Translations under genes and position numbers: made by a program
NCBI RefSeq assembly: GCF_030253575.1
Contig: NC_080560.1
Coordinates: 42,547,001-42,611,000 of the forward strand
Source: Rhododendron vialii
Taxonomy: Eukaryota > Streptophyta > Magnoliopsida > Ericales > Ericaceae
Direction of reading: 5' to 3'
Length of the DNA stretch: 64,000 nt
Notes under the pieces: generated by a model
The model's input: the letters and a program-made list of their open reading frames with translations, nothing else
Database searches by the model: none
Told to the model about the DNA's origin: nothing
Shown here: positions 21,255 through 33,600 of the stretch, in pieces
How the letters are laid out: every line of letters begins with the position of its first letter
Numbering within the stretch: position 1 is the first letter of the stretch

Positions 21255-21730
21255 GATCATCACAGGCGATGGGTTGCAGGTTTTTCCGGCGTAGAATTCA
21301 TGTTAAGTTCTAGCTTTGCGGCGAAAATCTGGGCTACCCATGATGGCCTATCCGTGGCGGTGTCGGGCGATATCAAAAAACTCGAGATAGAAACAGATGC
21401 AACAAGCTGCATTAGTCTCTAGAGGGAAGACAAGACATCAAACCACCCTCTCAGTTCGATATTGCTTGACGATTGTAGGTACCCCATGAGATCCTTAATT
21501 TGATCGGACGAAGATTCAGCATATTTTTCGGGAAGCGAACAAGTGTGCATATGTATTAGCTAACGGCTCTATTGTCGTACTTGAAGGACTTCATTTCCAT
21601 GCTTCAATTCCGTAGTTGAATTCGTCTTTCTTGGACAAGGATTCGAAAACCGGGCTAGGTGCCCGCGTGTTGTAAGCTCTTTAATATTTCATTCCATTTA
21701 ATGCACCTTTGTTTACCAAGAAAACAAATA
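21255..21730 (+). mobile_element. LINE 3' fragment, decayed RNase H region
   Basis: Broken reading frames give VAVSGDIKKLEIETDATSCI and HPLSSILLDDCRY, the RNase H core of plant LINEs (an EIETD motif with catalytic acidic residues), but with stops and frameshifts. It ends in CATTCCATTTAATGCACC, similar to the 3' UTR of the LINE at 20090-20441. Confidence 0.6.
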
Positions 21731-21738
21731 CTATAGGT

Positions 21739-22008
21739 CAGTGTTCTAAAACTTGCTACTCGGTACTCGCTCGGCCAGGCACCTTGGAGCAAGTACTCGG
21801 CGTTAGTCGGCAAGTACTCAGCGAGTAATGCCCACCGAGTAGGGGATTAGTCCTCTCGGCCAGACACCTTGGAGCAAGTACTCGGCGTTAGTCGGCAAGT
21901 ACTCGGCGAGTAATGCCCATCGAGTAGGGAATTAGTCCTCTCGGCCAGACACCTTGGAGCAAATACTCGCTGAGTACTTGGCGAAAAATATTGAATTTTA
22001 GAACACTG
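21739..22008. mobile_element. hAT-type MITE, 270 bp, perfect 8-bp TSD CTATAGGT
   Basis: CTATAGGT lies at 21731-21738 and 22009-22016. The ends CAGTGTTCTAAAA and TTTTAGAACACTG are perfect 13-bp inverted repeats starting with CAG, as in hAT elements. Inside, an 85-bp unit (beginning ACCTTGGAGC at 21781, 21866 and 21951) is repeated about 2.2 times. No transposase. Confidence 0.9.
21781..21960 (+). repeat. 85-bp tandem repeat inside the hAT MITE
   Basis: Two near-identical 85-bp units plus a partial third, rich in GAGTA/TACTCG words that can pair within each unit. Confidence 0.85.
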
Positions 22009-22139
22009 CTATAGGTATATATACGTCGAGGACAGAATGATGTTCCTGCATCTTGCAAAATTTGTTTCAATTTGACCACTACGACTCCAATTGGTGGCTC
22101 AATTTGGCCATTTAATTTAAACATTTGTCTCCGCTTGGT

Positions 22140-22440
22140 TCAGGTTTTTATTTTTATTTTTATTTTTTATGAACAAAAAATTTATTAAAACTCGACAAAA
22201 GGTACATCAAAGATTCAATCAAAGATTGGACAAAACACCTAACGGACAAAAGCACGAAAACACCTGGGCGCATGACGCCGGAAGACCCAGTTGACAACTA
22301 GCGGTAATTTTTTCGCGTTCCATCTCGTCGCCTCTTCTCCATGTGTCCTTGCTCGCAGGGCATTGAATAACTCTTCGGCAGACAGACAGTGGTAGTTGGC
22401 AGGAAAAAAATTATGCATGCAGTACACTACTTTGCCCCTA
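22140..22440 (-). mobile_element. Antisense LINE-like 3' tail
   Basis: On the minus strand the sequence ends TTTTAATAAATTTTTTGTTCATAAAAAAT and then A/T-rich tail, typical of plant LINE 3' ends. A short open frame upstream (22427-22239) has no recognised domain. Confidence 0.4.
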
Positions 22441-22721
22441 AAAAGGACAAAAAGATGGACACGAAATCTCTTTTATAATTGACTAAGAAATTCTAACTCC
22501 ATTTCAATTCAACAAAATTGACAAAACTAGTAGAATAAGGGTCCAAATCGAAGTTGTAGACATCAAATTGAGACAAACGAAATCACAGGAACGACTGCTA
22601 TGATTTATGTTGTGCAGTATGTTTTTTTAATACTCCCAATGTCCCATAATATTTGTTCGACCTGCAAAATAAGAACGTAAAAATAATACAATTTTGGAAT
22701 GGAGACTCGGCAGTGGGCTTA

Positions 22722-22952
22722 GTTCACCCAAGGGGTTAGCGTGATGATCAAGGCGGCCTAGGACTCAGAGTTTGCTACTTTCTAAGGTCTCAAATTCAAA
22801 ACCTCTCAAGTTCTACTCTTTTGAGACTAGTTCATAAGGAGCAATTGTTCCGGCTTTAATTAGACTGCACGCAAGTGGGCAGTGAGATTGAACTTCAAAG
22901 ATTAGTCGGAGTGTGCATAAACTGAGTCCGAATATTTGAGTTATAAAAAATT
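22722..22952 (+). mobile_element. tRNA-derived SINE (copy 3)
   Basis: A-box-like AAGGGGTTAGCGTGATGATC, B-box-like GGTCTCAAATTCAAAACC, tail AGATTAGTCGGAGTGTGCATAAACTGAGTCCG and a short poly-A run. Same tail family as copies 1 and 2 but more decayed. Confidence 0.55.
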
Positions 22953-23048
22953 TAGAGATTCATCACATCGTTCCCCAGCGGGGCCAACGAAACTGTTTTC
23001 AAAACATCCTGACTGAACAAGCACATGCTTAACTTCAACCATTTTTTG

Positions 23049-23203
23049 GGACTTCAGGTTGGTGAGGTGCACACCTCTTAGCCGTTGGATCTCATCTTGA
23101 CAACCAACGATCGAGAGCCGTTCATTATCGAGATAAGATTCGACGGCTCGGAGGTACGCAGCACGGTACTGCACACACCACTGCACAACACCATCTCCAA
23201 TTG
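23049..23203. mobile_element. MITE, 155 bp, 9-bp TSD CATTTTTTG (family A, copy 2)
   Basis: Exact flanks CATTTTTTG at 23040-23048 and 23204-23212. The left end GGACTTCAGGTTGGTGAGGT corresponds to the reversed right end of the copy at 4791-5014 (GGACTTCGGTTTGGTG), with an internal 10-base deletion. The right end CTGCACAACACCATCTCC is the other terminus. The insertion is therefore in the opposite orientation. Confidence 0.8.
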
Positions 23204-23581
23204 CATTTTTTGGAGTACAAATTGAAAAGCAAGAAGCTAAATCTCAGGTTGGGCAAAGGGGACAACAAAGCAAGTTCAGGGCAGGCTACTATTTAATAAT
23301 GTGTATAAAGTAGGCATTCATTGGCGCATCATTGCTGGGGTCAAGAATTAAAACAAAGCTTCTGCATTCATTCATTCGGAAACACAAGTACTAGAGGAGT
23401 AATTTATTTTCTCTTATGGGAGAGGAGACGTGTAGTTTATGTTGGAGAGAGAGGGGGGGCCGTTATGTAAAAAGGATGGTAAATAATATCTAGCTTTTCA
23501 GCAGTTGGACTACCGATAAATCTATGTTGTTGAATCTCGATTATCTATCTCGGCAACTAATAGTCTAGATTTTAAAATATA

Positions 23582-23824
23582 TTCCTTCCATCTCATGTTA
23601 AGTGTTCAGTTTCATAATTTCAACTTATTAAAAAGATATCATTACATATTTTACATTAACTTTTATCTCCACTTTGCAAAACTATCATCTACCTTTACCC
23701 ATTAACTTTTCAAAAGTACAAATGGCAATTGTACAAATTTCTACCCATTAACTGGTCAAAACGGACATTTATTAAGAAACATTCTAAAATGGAATACTTG
23801 ACTCTTATTTGGGGACGGAGAGAG
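23582..23824. mobile_element. Stowaway-like MITE, about 243 bp
   Basis: The ends are TTCCTTCCATCTCA and GGGGACGGAGAGAG, variants of the Stowaway (CTCCCTCCGTCC) terminus, with TA on both sides. Confidence 0.65.
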
Positions 23825-25029
23825 TATTACGGAAATATTCTTTCGACAAATTTGAACCATTGAAAATACTTTTGGTTGGTCGAGATAGCACCGACTACTC
23901 TCTGTAGTCGAACCTCAAACGACATAGAAGCCTTAAATACAACGTGTCATTACGCAGTCCCTAACGATTAATCATGTTCTGAGTCATCCCCGCCCATACT
24001 CCCACCGACTGGGGATTCCATGATACTGTGATTAGTTTTGTTTAGTACCATAAAACTGCGCCTCAAAAACTAGTTCTAAGCATCACGAAAATGCGTCCTG
24101 CACAATCTTTTCAGTGCCAATCATTTCCCAACTGTTTTTGGTTACACAATCCCACATTTAGCAAAAAAAAGCTACCATTCTGAAATAGATAGACAAGTGG
24201 GTGCCATTTGGGCATGTCATAAAGGCATACGTGAAACTCTTCCTGTCAAATCCATGATCCAAACTTTTCATTCGAGAAAACTCTACTTCTCTCCCAATGG
24301 AGAAGCTAAACCATCTTCACCACATCAAAAGAAAGATCAAGAAAGTTGCTTTTAAGAGTACATGAGACGAGGTAGGACTCACAAGAAACATCCATCCAGA
24401 CAAATCTTAATTAGCTCACTGCTCAATTATTAGACTAAGAAAGGTTATGTCGTCAATTACGGATATGGGCACACTACATAAGGTAAACTCCAGGTTTTCC
24501 TTCTTTTCTCGAATAAAGAGGAAGCAGTCCTCCTTCCAAAAATGGCAGAATATCAAACAAGAGGTTAAAAAGATTCAAGTTCAGCTAACAAGTTCTCATA
24601 ATCTTCTTTGTTGTTAGTCACAAGCATATAGATATGGTGGTTGCGAAGGGCTTGTGCATTACTACCGGTGCTTTAGTATCGCTGCAAATGACAAAAAACA
24701 GATTCCTGCATGGCAGATAGGATACGTTTGATATTCAAGATGAGGCAAGACCCAAAGAATCTACCTGCAAAAGTCCAGATCTCAACAAAATCCCCAACAC
24801 TGGTATATCCTTCCAAACAAAGACTAAAAGCAACCCCATACAACTAAATTTTGCAACCCAAAATTGCTCCGTAACCCGGTAGTACACATTAAAACAGTAC
24901 ATATTCCAAACTTCGTACAACTAAACTTCTTCACCAGGCCAATCATCAAAAACTAGATGATGATTGCATGTGTTACAAACTAGATGTCCGTCCTGAGTCC
25001 TGACATCGGCATAATAGCTGTCTTTCAAC
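23825..25029. other. Intergenic; right part is probably the 3' UTR and flank of CCT2
   Basis: No gene seen. The last few hundred bases before 25030 are likely transcribed as the 3' UTR of the CCT2 gene on the minus strand. Confidence 0.5.
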
Positions 25030-28000
25030 TCACATTCTATCTTCTCTCTTACGCGGGGCACAGGTTATGATTTCATCAACTCTGAGAATCATCTCAGCAG
25101 CCTCAGTGGCAGAGAGCAACACAGCCTGTTTAACTTTGAATGCTTCACAGATCCCACGCTCTGCCATATCTCCCACCTGTGGAAAGACTCGAAGAGTTGA
25201 AGCAAATACGGAATAGCACAAGTAAATCACAAGCAAAAGCACAAGGTGATACAAAGAGTTGGTATCACCTTGTGCTTAACTACAAAAAGCAGAAGGTGAT
25301 ACGCTTGTGTTACAGCCCCATTACTTTGTCCCTCCCGCTCTTGTTTCCTCTTTTCGGTTGAAAACTTTGACGCTGAAAATCCCACAAAATATGTGATATA
25401 TAGTACCTTAGCCCTTAGGAGATGTAATAGTGTTAATTCCCTCTCTGGCAATTTAATAAGGGAAACCAAGCCCTTGAATTAGTTTTCTTATCCTATATTC
25501 CTATGTGATTATCTACCCTTTTGCTATTAATACAGCCAAACAAACAGGGCCAACGAATAATCTCTAACTAGGTATTTGAATTGCATCACTTACAGCTCCA
25601 CTAATGACATCTATTCCTGCAGTGCTTCCTTCCTTGTGGTGCTCTGCTCGGAGCTGAGCAACCAAGTCAGCGCTGTCCAAACCAGCATTGTCAGCAATGA
25701 TTGTTGGAATTGCAATGAGTGCCCGGGAGAAAGCTTCAATAGCATGAGATTTTTTCCCAGGAGTCTTACGGGCCAACTCATCCACTGCCTTTGCCATAAC
25801 CATCTCAGGCCATCCGCCACCAAGCAAAACCCTACTGTCATTTACAGTCTGAGACAGAACACACAAGGCATCATGCAGAGACCTTTCAGCTTCATCGAGC
25901 ACGTGATTGCTGCCGAAAAAGAGAGCCACAAAAACATCAGCACATAATAAGTAAAACAATAGAATGGAAGGCTCGATATTGGAAGGTTAAATGTATGACC
26001 CAAACACAACTGCTGGGAATTAGGAGCAAGACGAAGCCCCACTAAACAAGTGTTGAAAGCCACATATACTTTTTTGCCCTTTATGGCAAGATGATGCAAT
26101 TCTAGTGATCAGAGTTCTTAAACAAACATCAAAATCGTTGCAATATCAGCTTCACAGTCAAATGCCAAATTGAAAAGTAACAGCTTGATTACACCTCAAG
26201 ATTGGAAAAGGTAAAGTAGATTGGAAAACATTTTAATCCCAAAACTCAACCCTCAATCCAAAACTACTTCCATGTCTAACTTGACCAAACAACAGACAGA
26301 GGCACCAGGTGTTAAGGACCTCCTTTACAGTTGGCATTTTACAAATCAGACTAGCCGAGGGATGATAATAAATTAGTTGGTGATAGCGCTCAATGTAAAG
26401 AAACAAATGAAGAGAATTAAAACAAAAGACTACAAAATAATGTACCTTGCACCTCTCAATACAATTGTGCATGCCTGGCCCATTTCGACACCAGAAAATT
26501 TGATCAACCTGTCCTCACCAATCATAATTTCTTCAATGAGCTGGCAATGTCCAAGCTTAACTGAATCTGGATTGTCAAAAGTAGAGGCAATATCACCCCC
26601 TGTAACTAGAGCCAAGCGCTCAATACCATCAAAATCAGCATGCTCAATTGCAAGAATTCCTGCATCGGCAAATAGCTCCTCTGGGAAATTGTAAATGAGC
26701 TGTCGGTTCACAAAGCAGTTAATCCCATGAGCTAAGATCTTTTGCACCTTCTCCCTCATCTTCTCCTTCTCAGCCGTTTCAATCTCAGCAACCCTAGACA
26801 TGGAATCAACACGAACTCGGGCACCATAAATTTTCACTTTATCCGTGTCCATTGCAGTATTTGCCACCAAGATCTTTGCATTTTCAATGCGTTTAGGTTG
26901 GCCAATACCGATTTTCTTGTCTAGAATGAACCTGCCACACATACAACGCCAGGTACAACAGCAAACAGTTCAGGATAACCAAAACTTATTTTCGTGGTCA
27001 GGAGCGAAGAAAAAAGAAACATGAAAGCAAAACACGACTACAACTTGGAACTATTCCCATTTGGGAAGATAACCAACTTCGCAAAGCCACAGTTAGCTAG
27101 AATGAGGTCAGGGAGGTTTTGATGGGCTCAAAATCTCAGACTAAGAAAACAATAAGATCGAAGATTCAAAGTGTTGATGTTATCCTAATTCCAAATGATC
27201 CGAAAGGATCATTGGCATAAAGCTTCTACACCATTGCAGACATGCCAAAACAATATCAGCAAAAAACAAACAAATCTTCTAGTAGTCCAAGAACTTTTAT
27301 AATGCCAAAATAAGCATAAAGGAAACATCTGAGCTGAAGGCAAGAGAAAGCACAATGAATGCCTCAATATTAGGTATGCAAACACTCCTATTGTATCACA
27401 TCTAAGGACCAAACTTCTAGTTGTCCAAGAACTTTTAGAATGCCAAATTAAGCATAAAAAGAAACATCTGAGCCGAGAGGACAGAGAAAGCGGAATGAAT
27501 GCTCTATAGGTATGCAAGCACTCCTATTGTATCACATCTAGGGAATTACAAGTTCAGATGTCCCACCCTTCATCCAAAAAGGAATCAATCAAAGATCCAC
27601 CAGGCTTCTTAATAATTTGAATGGCCTCCAAGTTTGTGCTGCCCTGCCATTTTAACAAAAATGATTAATGCCGACAATTAACGAATATATACTAACTAGA
27701 AGAACTGGCCAAATGCACGAAGGGTATTATGCATCAACGCTAATCCTTCAGAATCAACGGAAAAAAAAAAAAAAACAAAAAAAAAACAAACAAACGATAC
27801 AGAAACGAACACCACCTATACTCGAAACAATTGAATTGTACATAAAATACAGTACGGAGGAAAACTTCAAGAGGAGCACACAATTGGATTCTCAAAGAAA
27901 GTTCATCGCTGCAGATACTAGATGGAACCATCAAAAGGATAATCATATGGGCCTGTATTGAAAAGTAAGAAAGACAAAATATTCCAAAAGCCAGCTCAGC

Positions 28001-30597
28001 AGCAGAGCCAGAATTCTTGTGGTGAACGTTGGGAAGCAAGGACCATGGTTCATAGTTGGATCCATCCTTGGGCCAACCTTCTCGAGGGCAAAAACTGGAA
28101 CTAATACTCATGATTCATTCTTATTCACAAAAAATTTAAGAAGAGGATCCATCTAACAAAACTGCCTTTCCATAGATGGTCCTGAAATGAAAGGTTAAAA
28201 TATAGCCCATGGCTATGGATGAAGGACCTGTTAAGTCATAATTGTCAACCAAACCAAATCATCTAGGCAGTACCAATAGAAGAACTTGATCTTGACTTGT
28301 ATGGACGGGTGCATTTTGCACTTTGTAATCAGACGGTTCAAACAACGACACCTCTCCAAATTAATCCTGCAATGGAACCTGCATTCTTATTGTTGGAAAT
28401 TGTCCCACATTGTTTAATTATCAACTCGAAAACTAGTATATGAGCCTAGGCGGCCTCTCCTCTCATTGCCAATTGGTTTTGAGGTGGATGCTTTAACATA
28501 AAGTATCAGAGCTAGATTTTCGGAAGATTTTTCCCTTTGTTTGTGCCATAGTTGCACTTTATTTCGTTGTGATCCGTGTGTTCCGGATCCTTCATTGACC
28601 TCTCCATGTGCGAGTCGGGGGTCGCACGTGCGGGGGAGTGTTGGAAATTGTCCCACATCGGTTAATTATCACCTCGAAAACTAGTATATGAGCCTAAGCG
28701 GCCTCTCCTCTCATTGCCAATTGGTTTTAAGGTGGATGCTTTAACACTTGTAAAATTTCCAAACTAAAGACAACTAAATATGTGTCACCTCCTCACCTTT
28801 AGCCTCATCACAGCATCAACAGCCAGTTTTGCAAAATGTTCCTTATCCTGAGAGAGGATTTTAGAGCTCAAAGTAGTCATTGCAATCTTCATTAAGTCAG
28901 CCTTGAATTTCTCTGCATTAATGTAGAGTGTTATATCTCATTCTCCATAATAAATGCCAATGAAAGTAGGATCTTCATACAATGAGAATCATAGAGATGC
29001 AAATGCAAGGATGAAGGATAACTACCTACCAAACCCGAAAAAAGAAACCTAAGGGGAAATTGCAAGAAGGAAACAAGGTCTCAATGTTAAGCCTTAAATT
29101 ACCCTCCAACAGACAAAACTCATCCATCCCGAAACTTGTCAAAAATGACACGAGGTTCATTATATGAATCTATAGTAAATCTAGAGGAGACAAGCCACCA
29201 ATTACCATCTAATACTCAGATATACTAAAAGGTACCTGCATCCTCCTTATTATCCATCACCCTCTGCAGTAAAGCCTCACGAGCACACTCAGCAGCCATC
29301 CGGAAACCTAAGGAAAAAAAAAAAAGCAACGTACGGAAAAACATTAAAAAAAACCCACAATGGTGACTACAAATCAAAAAAGGACAAATTACAGTGACAC
29401 TAAACAATTAGGGACACCCCTCCGCTGTTTGAAACTACAACAACACTCGTACTTATGTAAACTCATATATAGGAATACCCACGTTAACTGTTTATCAATG
29501 AGTCACACAGATTAATTGAAATTACAACCTTATCTGGAATGACCAATGAGTAATTATCTATAGGTATGTTCATATTTTATTCTTGTAGAAAGTAGTTACT
29601 TTAACTATCAATCATGTTTTGCAACATGGATATGTTACGATGAGGTACAACAGACTGACTTGCAAACTACCCATCTTCAACTTCCACCCACGATATTCAA
29701 GATATTGAAACACCAAATGCCACCGTTAGTGACACCCAAAATCTCACCTTCTTCACACAAAATGTCCTTGACAATCGACCCCATTCCAACTCCTACCACC
29801 ACCTACAAACTTATGGGCCAACCCGACCACTCACATAACTTCTTTGAATCACTCCTCACTCTTTCTCAGTCTTCATTGTTCAGTTGATGATTTTTGTGCT
29901 TTGGCTATTGAGGGAGTTGACGTGATTAGAAAATTGGAGAAAAAACTAAGTCAGATACCAAGTGTAGCAATAAAATCTTCCAAACTTCAACTAAAGGAAG
30001 TAACTTGCCCCAAAAAGAATAGGCCAGTTTCGCCTACAGTGCATGTTGAGCCATAAGCAGTTAGAAAAAAATACTCGCACAAACCACAAAGAAAACTTGG
30101 CAATATAGATCAACTTCGAAATAAGAATAGCTACTTTCTAAGGAAAAAATTCCTTTATAGCAGCAGTTCACAAATTCTCCTAAAATGATTATGCAAAAAC
30201 CAAACTGGTTCTAAAGGCAAGTTGGCACAGGTGTAAATGTCTTTGAGCTTCAAAACAAATACTCCCTCCGTCCTAATTTACTTGTTTCAGTTCTATTCTA
30301 ACTGGATAAAAAAAACTAGTTATATCTTTTAATTGGTAATGAATTTTATATCCAATATGAATCTTGTTTGACAGATCTCGATTTGTTCTATAATACAATG
30401 TTTTTTAAATCACCTAAAACATTATAAATTACAAGATATAATCAATTGAAAAGTGGCACGAACTCCCAAAAAGGGCAATTAAATTAGGACAGAGGGAGTA
30501 TGTGGAAATCAAAAGAAAGGTACGTAGAACGTGGATCGGAATCAAGGTTTTGGTTGCCTAGTGAGTGGAAATCTACATATAACACCACAGGCCTGAA

Positions 30598-30632
<35 letters not shown>

Positions 30633-33600
30633 CACACACACAGAGGAGGGGGCAAGGCCTTACAAATTGATGAATGGGTATGCAATTCTTGACCAGAGTC
30701 AAGGAGTCTGAAGCTCTATAGAAGGTCACATGGGCCTTGCCTAACCATCTTGTGATCATAGAGTCTTACTTTGATGCATCCTAAGAGTAAGTAGCCTCTC
30801 TCCCAGCTGCAGGTCGCAGTCAATGTTGCACCACAGGTTGACAACCTAACGAAACCTTCCTCCCTACCCTCCAAGCCACATTTTTTTTTTGGTACATCTC
30901 TACAAGCCACAAATACCCAATGTACCGTGGTGCTGGCACTAAGCCCAAATCCTGACTCATAGGAGTTAGGTTTTTCTGAACGTCTTGGGCCTCCTATTGG
31001 GGAGGTAGGAGGCAAACCGCTGCAGTGCGTCCAAGTTGATGCTTATGGTCGCGGTACCTCTTCCACAGACAGCGCCATAACTAGATTCATATGTGGGTCC
31101 TTATAAGGTGGTGGTATGGCCTGGGCCACGGTGTAGGGTCCTATGGAGTTGGTGACATGGCCTGCGCCATGTCCATTTCTAATTTGAAAACTATTAGTTC
31201 ATCTTCTCTAATCCTCACCGTCATCTTATTAGCATGATATCATCTAACACTGCATAACAAGCCACATGAACAAATTCCTTGCATATTTTACATGGAACGA
31301 CAAGGCATCTAGAGAAATACTGCTACATCATATCGAAATGGAAAAGGGATACAAGGGGTACATTATAAGACGATTTAGTCACCAAACATTAGCATATGGA
31401 ATATAATAGATCAAAAAGTCCAATAAGAATGGACAAAAGCACATCTGGACATCAGTGAAACTGAAGAAAAAAATCACTGGAAGAACTTTCAAAACGTCGT
31501 CATCACAAACATTAGAAGGTCACAGCTGAAGCGGATGGACTTCTCCTCCCCTACTAAGAAGAAATCATGGGGAAAAATGCTAAGTGAAGCTTATAACAGA
31601 CCTGCAATTATGGTCATTGGATGAATTTTTGTTGCTACCAACTTTTCCGCCTCCCTCAAAAGCTCGCCAGCCAAAACAACTACAGAGGTAGTCCCATCTC
31701 CAACTTCATCATCTTGAACTTTGGAAATATCTGCAATGATTTAAGGATATGACATTATGTCGAATGAGAACTGTTTTTCAGAGCTCAACTAGAGGCATCA
31801 ACATTTTTACAATTGATAGAAGAGTTAGATATCATTCCAAAAGTACCCATATAGGTGGAAGATTAGCTCTAGAAATATAACTTACAAGGACATACAAGTT
31901 TCGTAGTCATAAATTGCTAACCACCAACTCATTTCATGATGTTGAATTTTAACCAGCAACTCACTTCATAGTGTTGATTTTTTACCACCAGCTCATCTAA
32001 AAATCTTAAGATCTTACAGAGGGGTAACTTTGTCATTCAATACATGTGGTAGCAGGCACGCAAAACAGAAGTAAAAACACCAAACTAAGACCAAAACACA
32101 AGAAGAGAGGATACCAACAAGGACTTTAGCAGCTGGATTATCAATATGAAGTGACTTTAATATTGTAGCACCATCATTTGTCACAGTAACACTGTGTCCC
32201 CTGCCTGTTGACTGTAAAATTTTATCCTGCAGAGGAATTACATGCATGAAAAGCTGGTTAAGTTGACGAAAAGAAAGAGACCAAAATCATAAAGAGCAGG
32301 AACTTCTGATTTTCCAGCAAAGTGAGAAAACAATAAGGTTACCATTCCCTTGGGCCCTAAGGTTGTCTTGACCAAATCAGCAATTGCCATTGCACCAATA
32401 AAGGATGCCTAAACAGAAGAATCATAATGCTTAGTCAATGGCATAAAGAGCAAACTAGATTATGATTTGACGTTCTATAAGGAATACAGCTCTCAGACAA
32501 GGAAAAGTCCTTCCTAAGGCTAACAAGAAAGAACGGGAAAACAATAATCCAACATCTGTAATACTGGTACAGAACTAGCTCAAACTTGCAACTGTCAAAA
32601 TACAGGCACCACCAGATAGCCCAGTGACTATAATATACTGTAAACTGGACTAGATTAGACGTATGCTAGTACATACATGCAATTGATGCAGGATGATAAA
32701 GGGAGATAGATAAGCAAAGATAAAACCGTAGGATTAGATGTATGCTAGTACATGCATGCAATTGATGCAGGATGATAAAGGGAGATAGATAAGCAAAGAT
32801 AAAACCCTTGGACTCCACACCCAAGGAACCCTATAATTCTGAATCTAGGGGTTGAAAACACAGATCCACACTGATACCAAAAGAAATCAAATTCAATGCA
32901 TCAGCTACATTTCTAAGATTACCTGTAGAGTCCTTTAAAGGGTTCTTCTACAGTATAAATACAAATCAAGACAAGCTAACCGAACAATATTATCTAAGGG
33001 ATAAATACTAACACACAAACTAAATAAACGAATAATATGCTTGGGATCAACAACTATTACACATAAATACTCTATAGGATCAAATACAAATAGCATGTCC
33101 TGTACCCTAACGGTAATACTTTATCACAGCATCGAAAACACAGTACACAGCGGAGATGGACTGCCATAACATTAATATCCAGCATTATTTACGCCTGACG
33201 GTCTAAACTCACCATTCTGGCACGTTCACCCTTTTCTTCTGTAGCTTCATCTTTAAAAAGCCTCTCCACCTAGAGAAAAATAACCATGACAGAAAAATTA
33301 AAATATCAACCAAAACAAGGAGAAACAAATTCTAATAACTTTATAGGAGTGATAAACGAGCCGACCGAGTGGAGCAGTTAATTGTCCAAGCAACATGTTC
33401 AAGCTTTAGCTTGTTTATGAGACAAGCCAATCTCGAACCGACCATTAGTTGAAGCAAAACTCAAGTAGCTTGAAATTTTTTATACATCATAAGCTGGTTT
33501 AAAAACGTAACGTCGTGTGTCAAAACATGTTCATGCTTTAGCTTTTCATGAGACGAGCCATATCGAGCAGCTTGAAGTTTTTATAAATCGAAAGCTGAAC

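Noticed and set aside
21888-22124. 78-codon minus-strand ORF
   Set aside because: Crosses the end of a hAT MITE and its tandem repeat.
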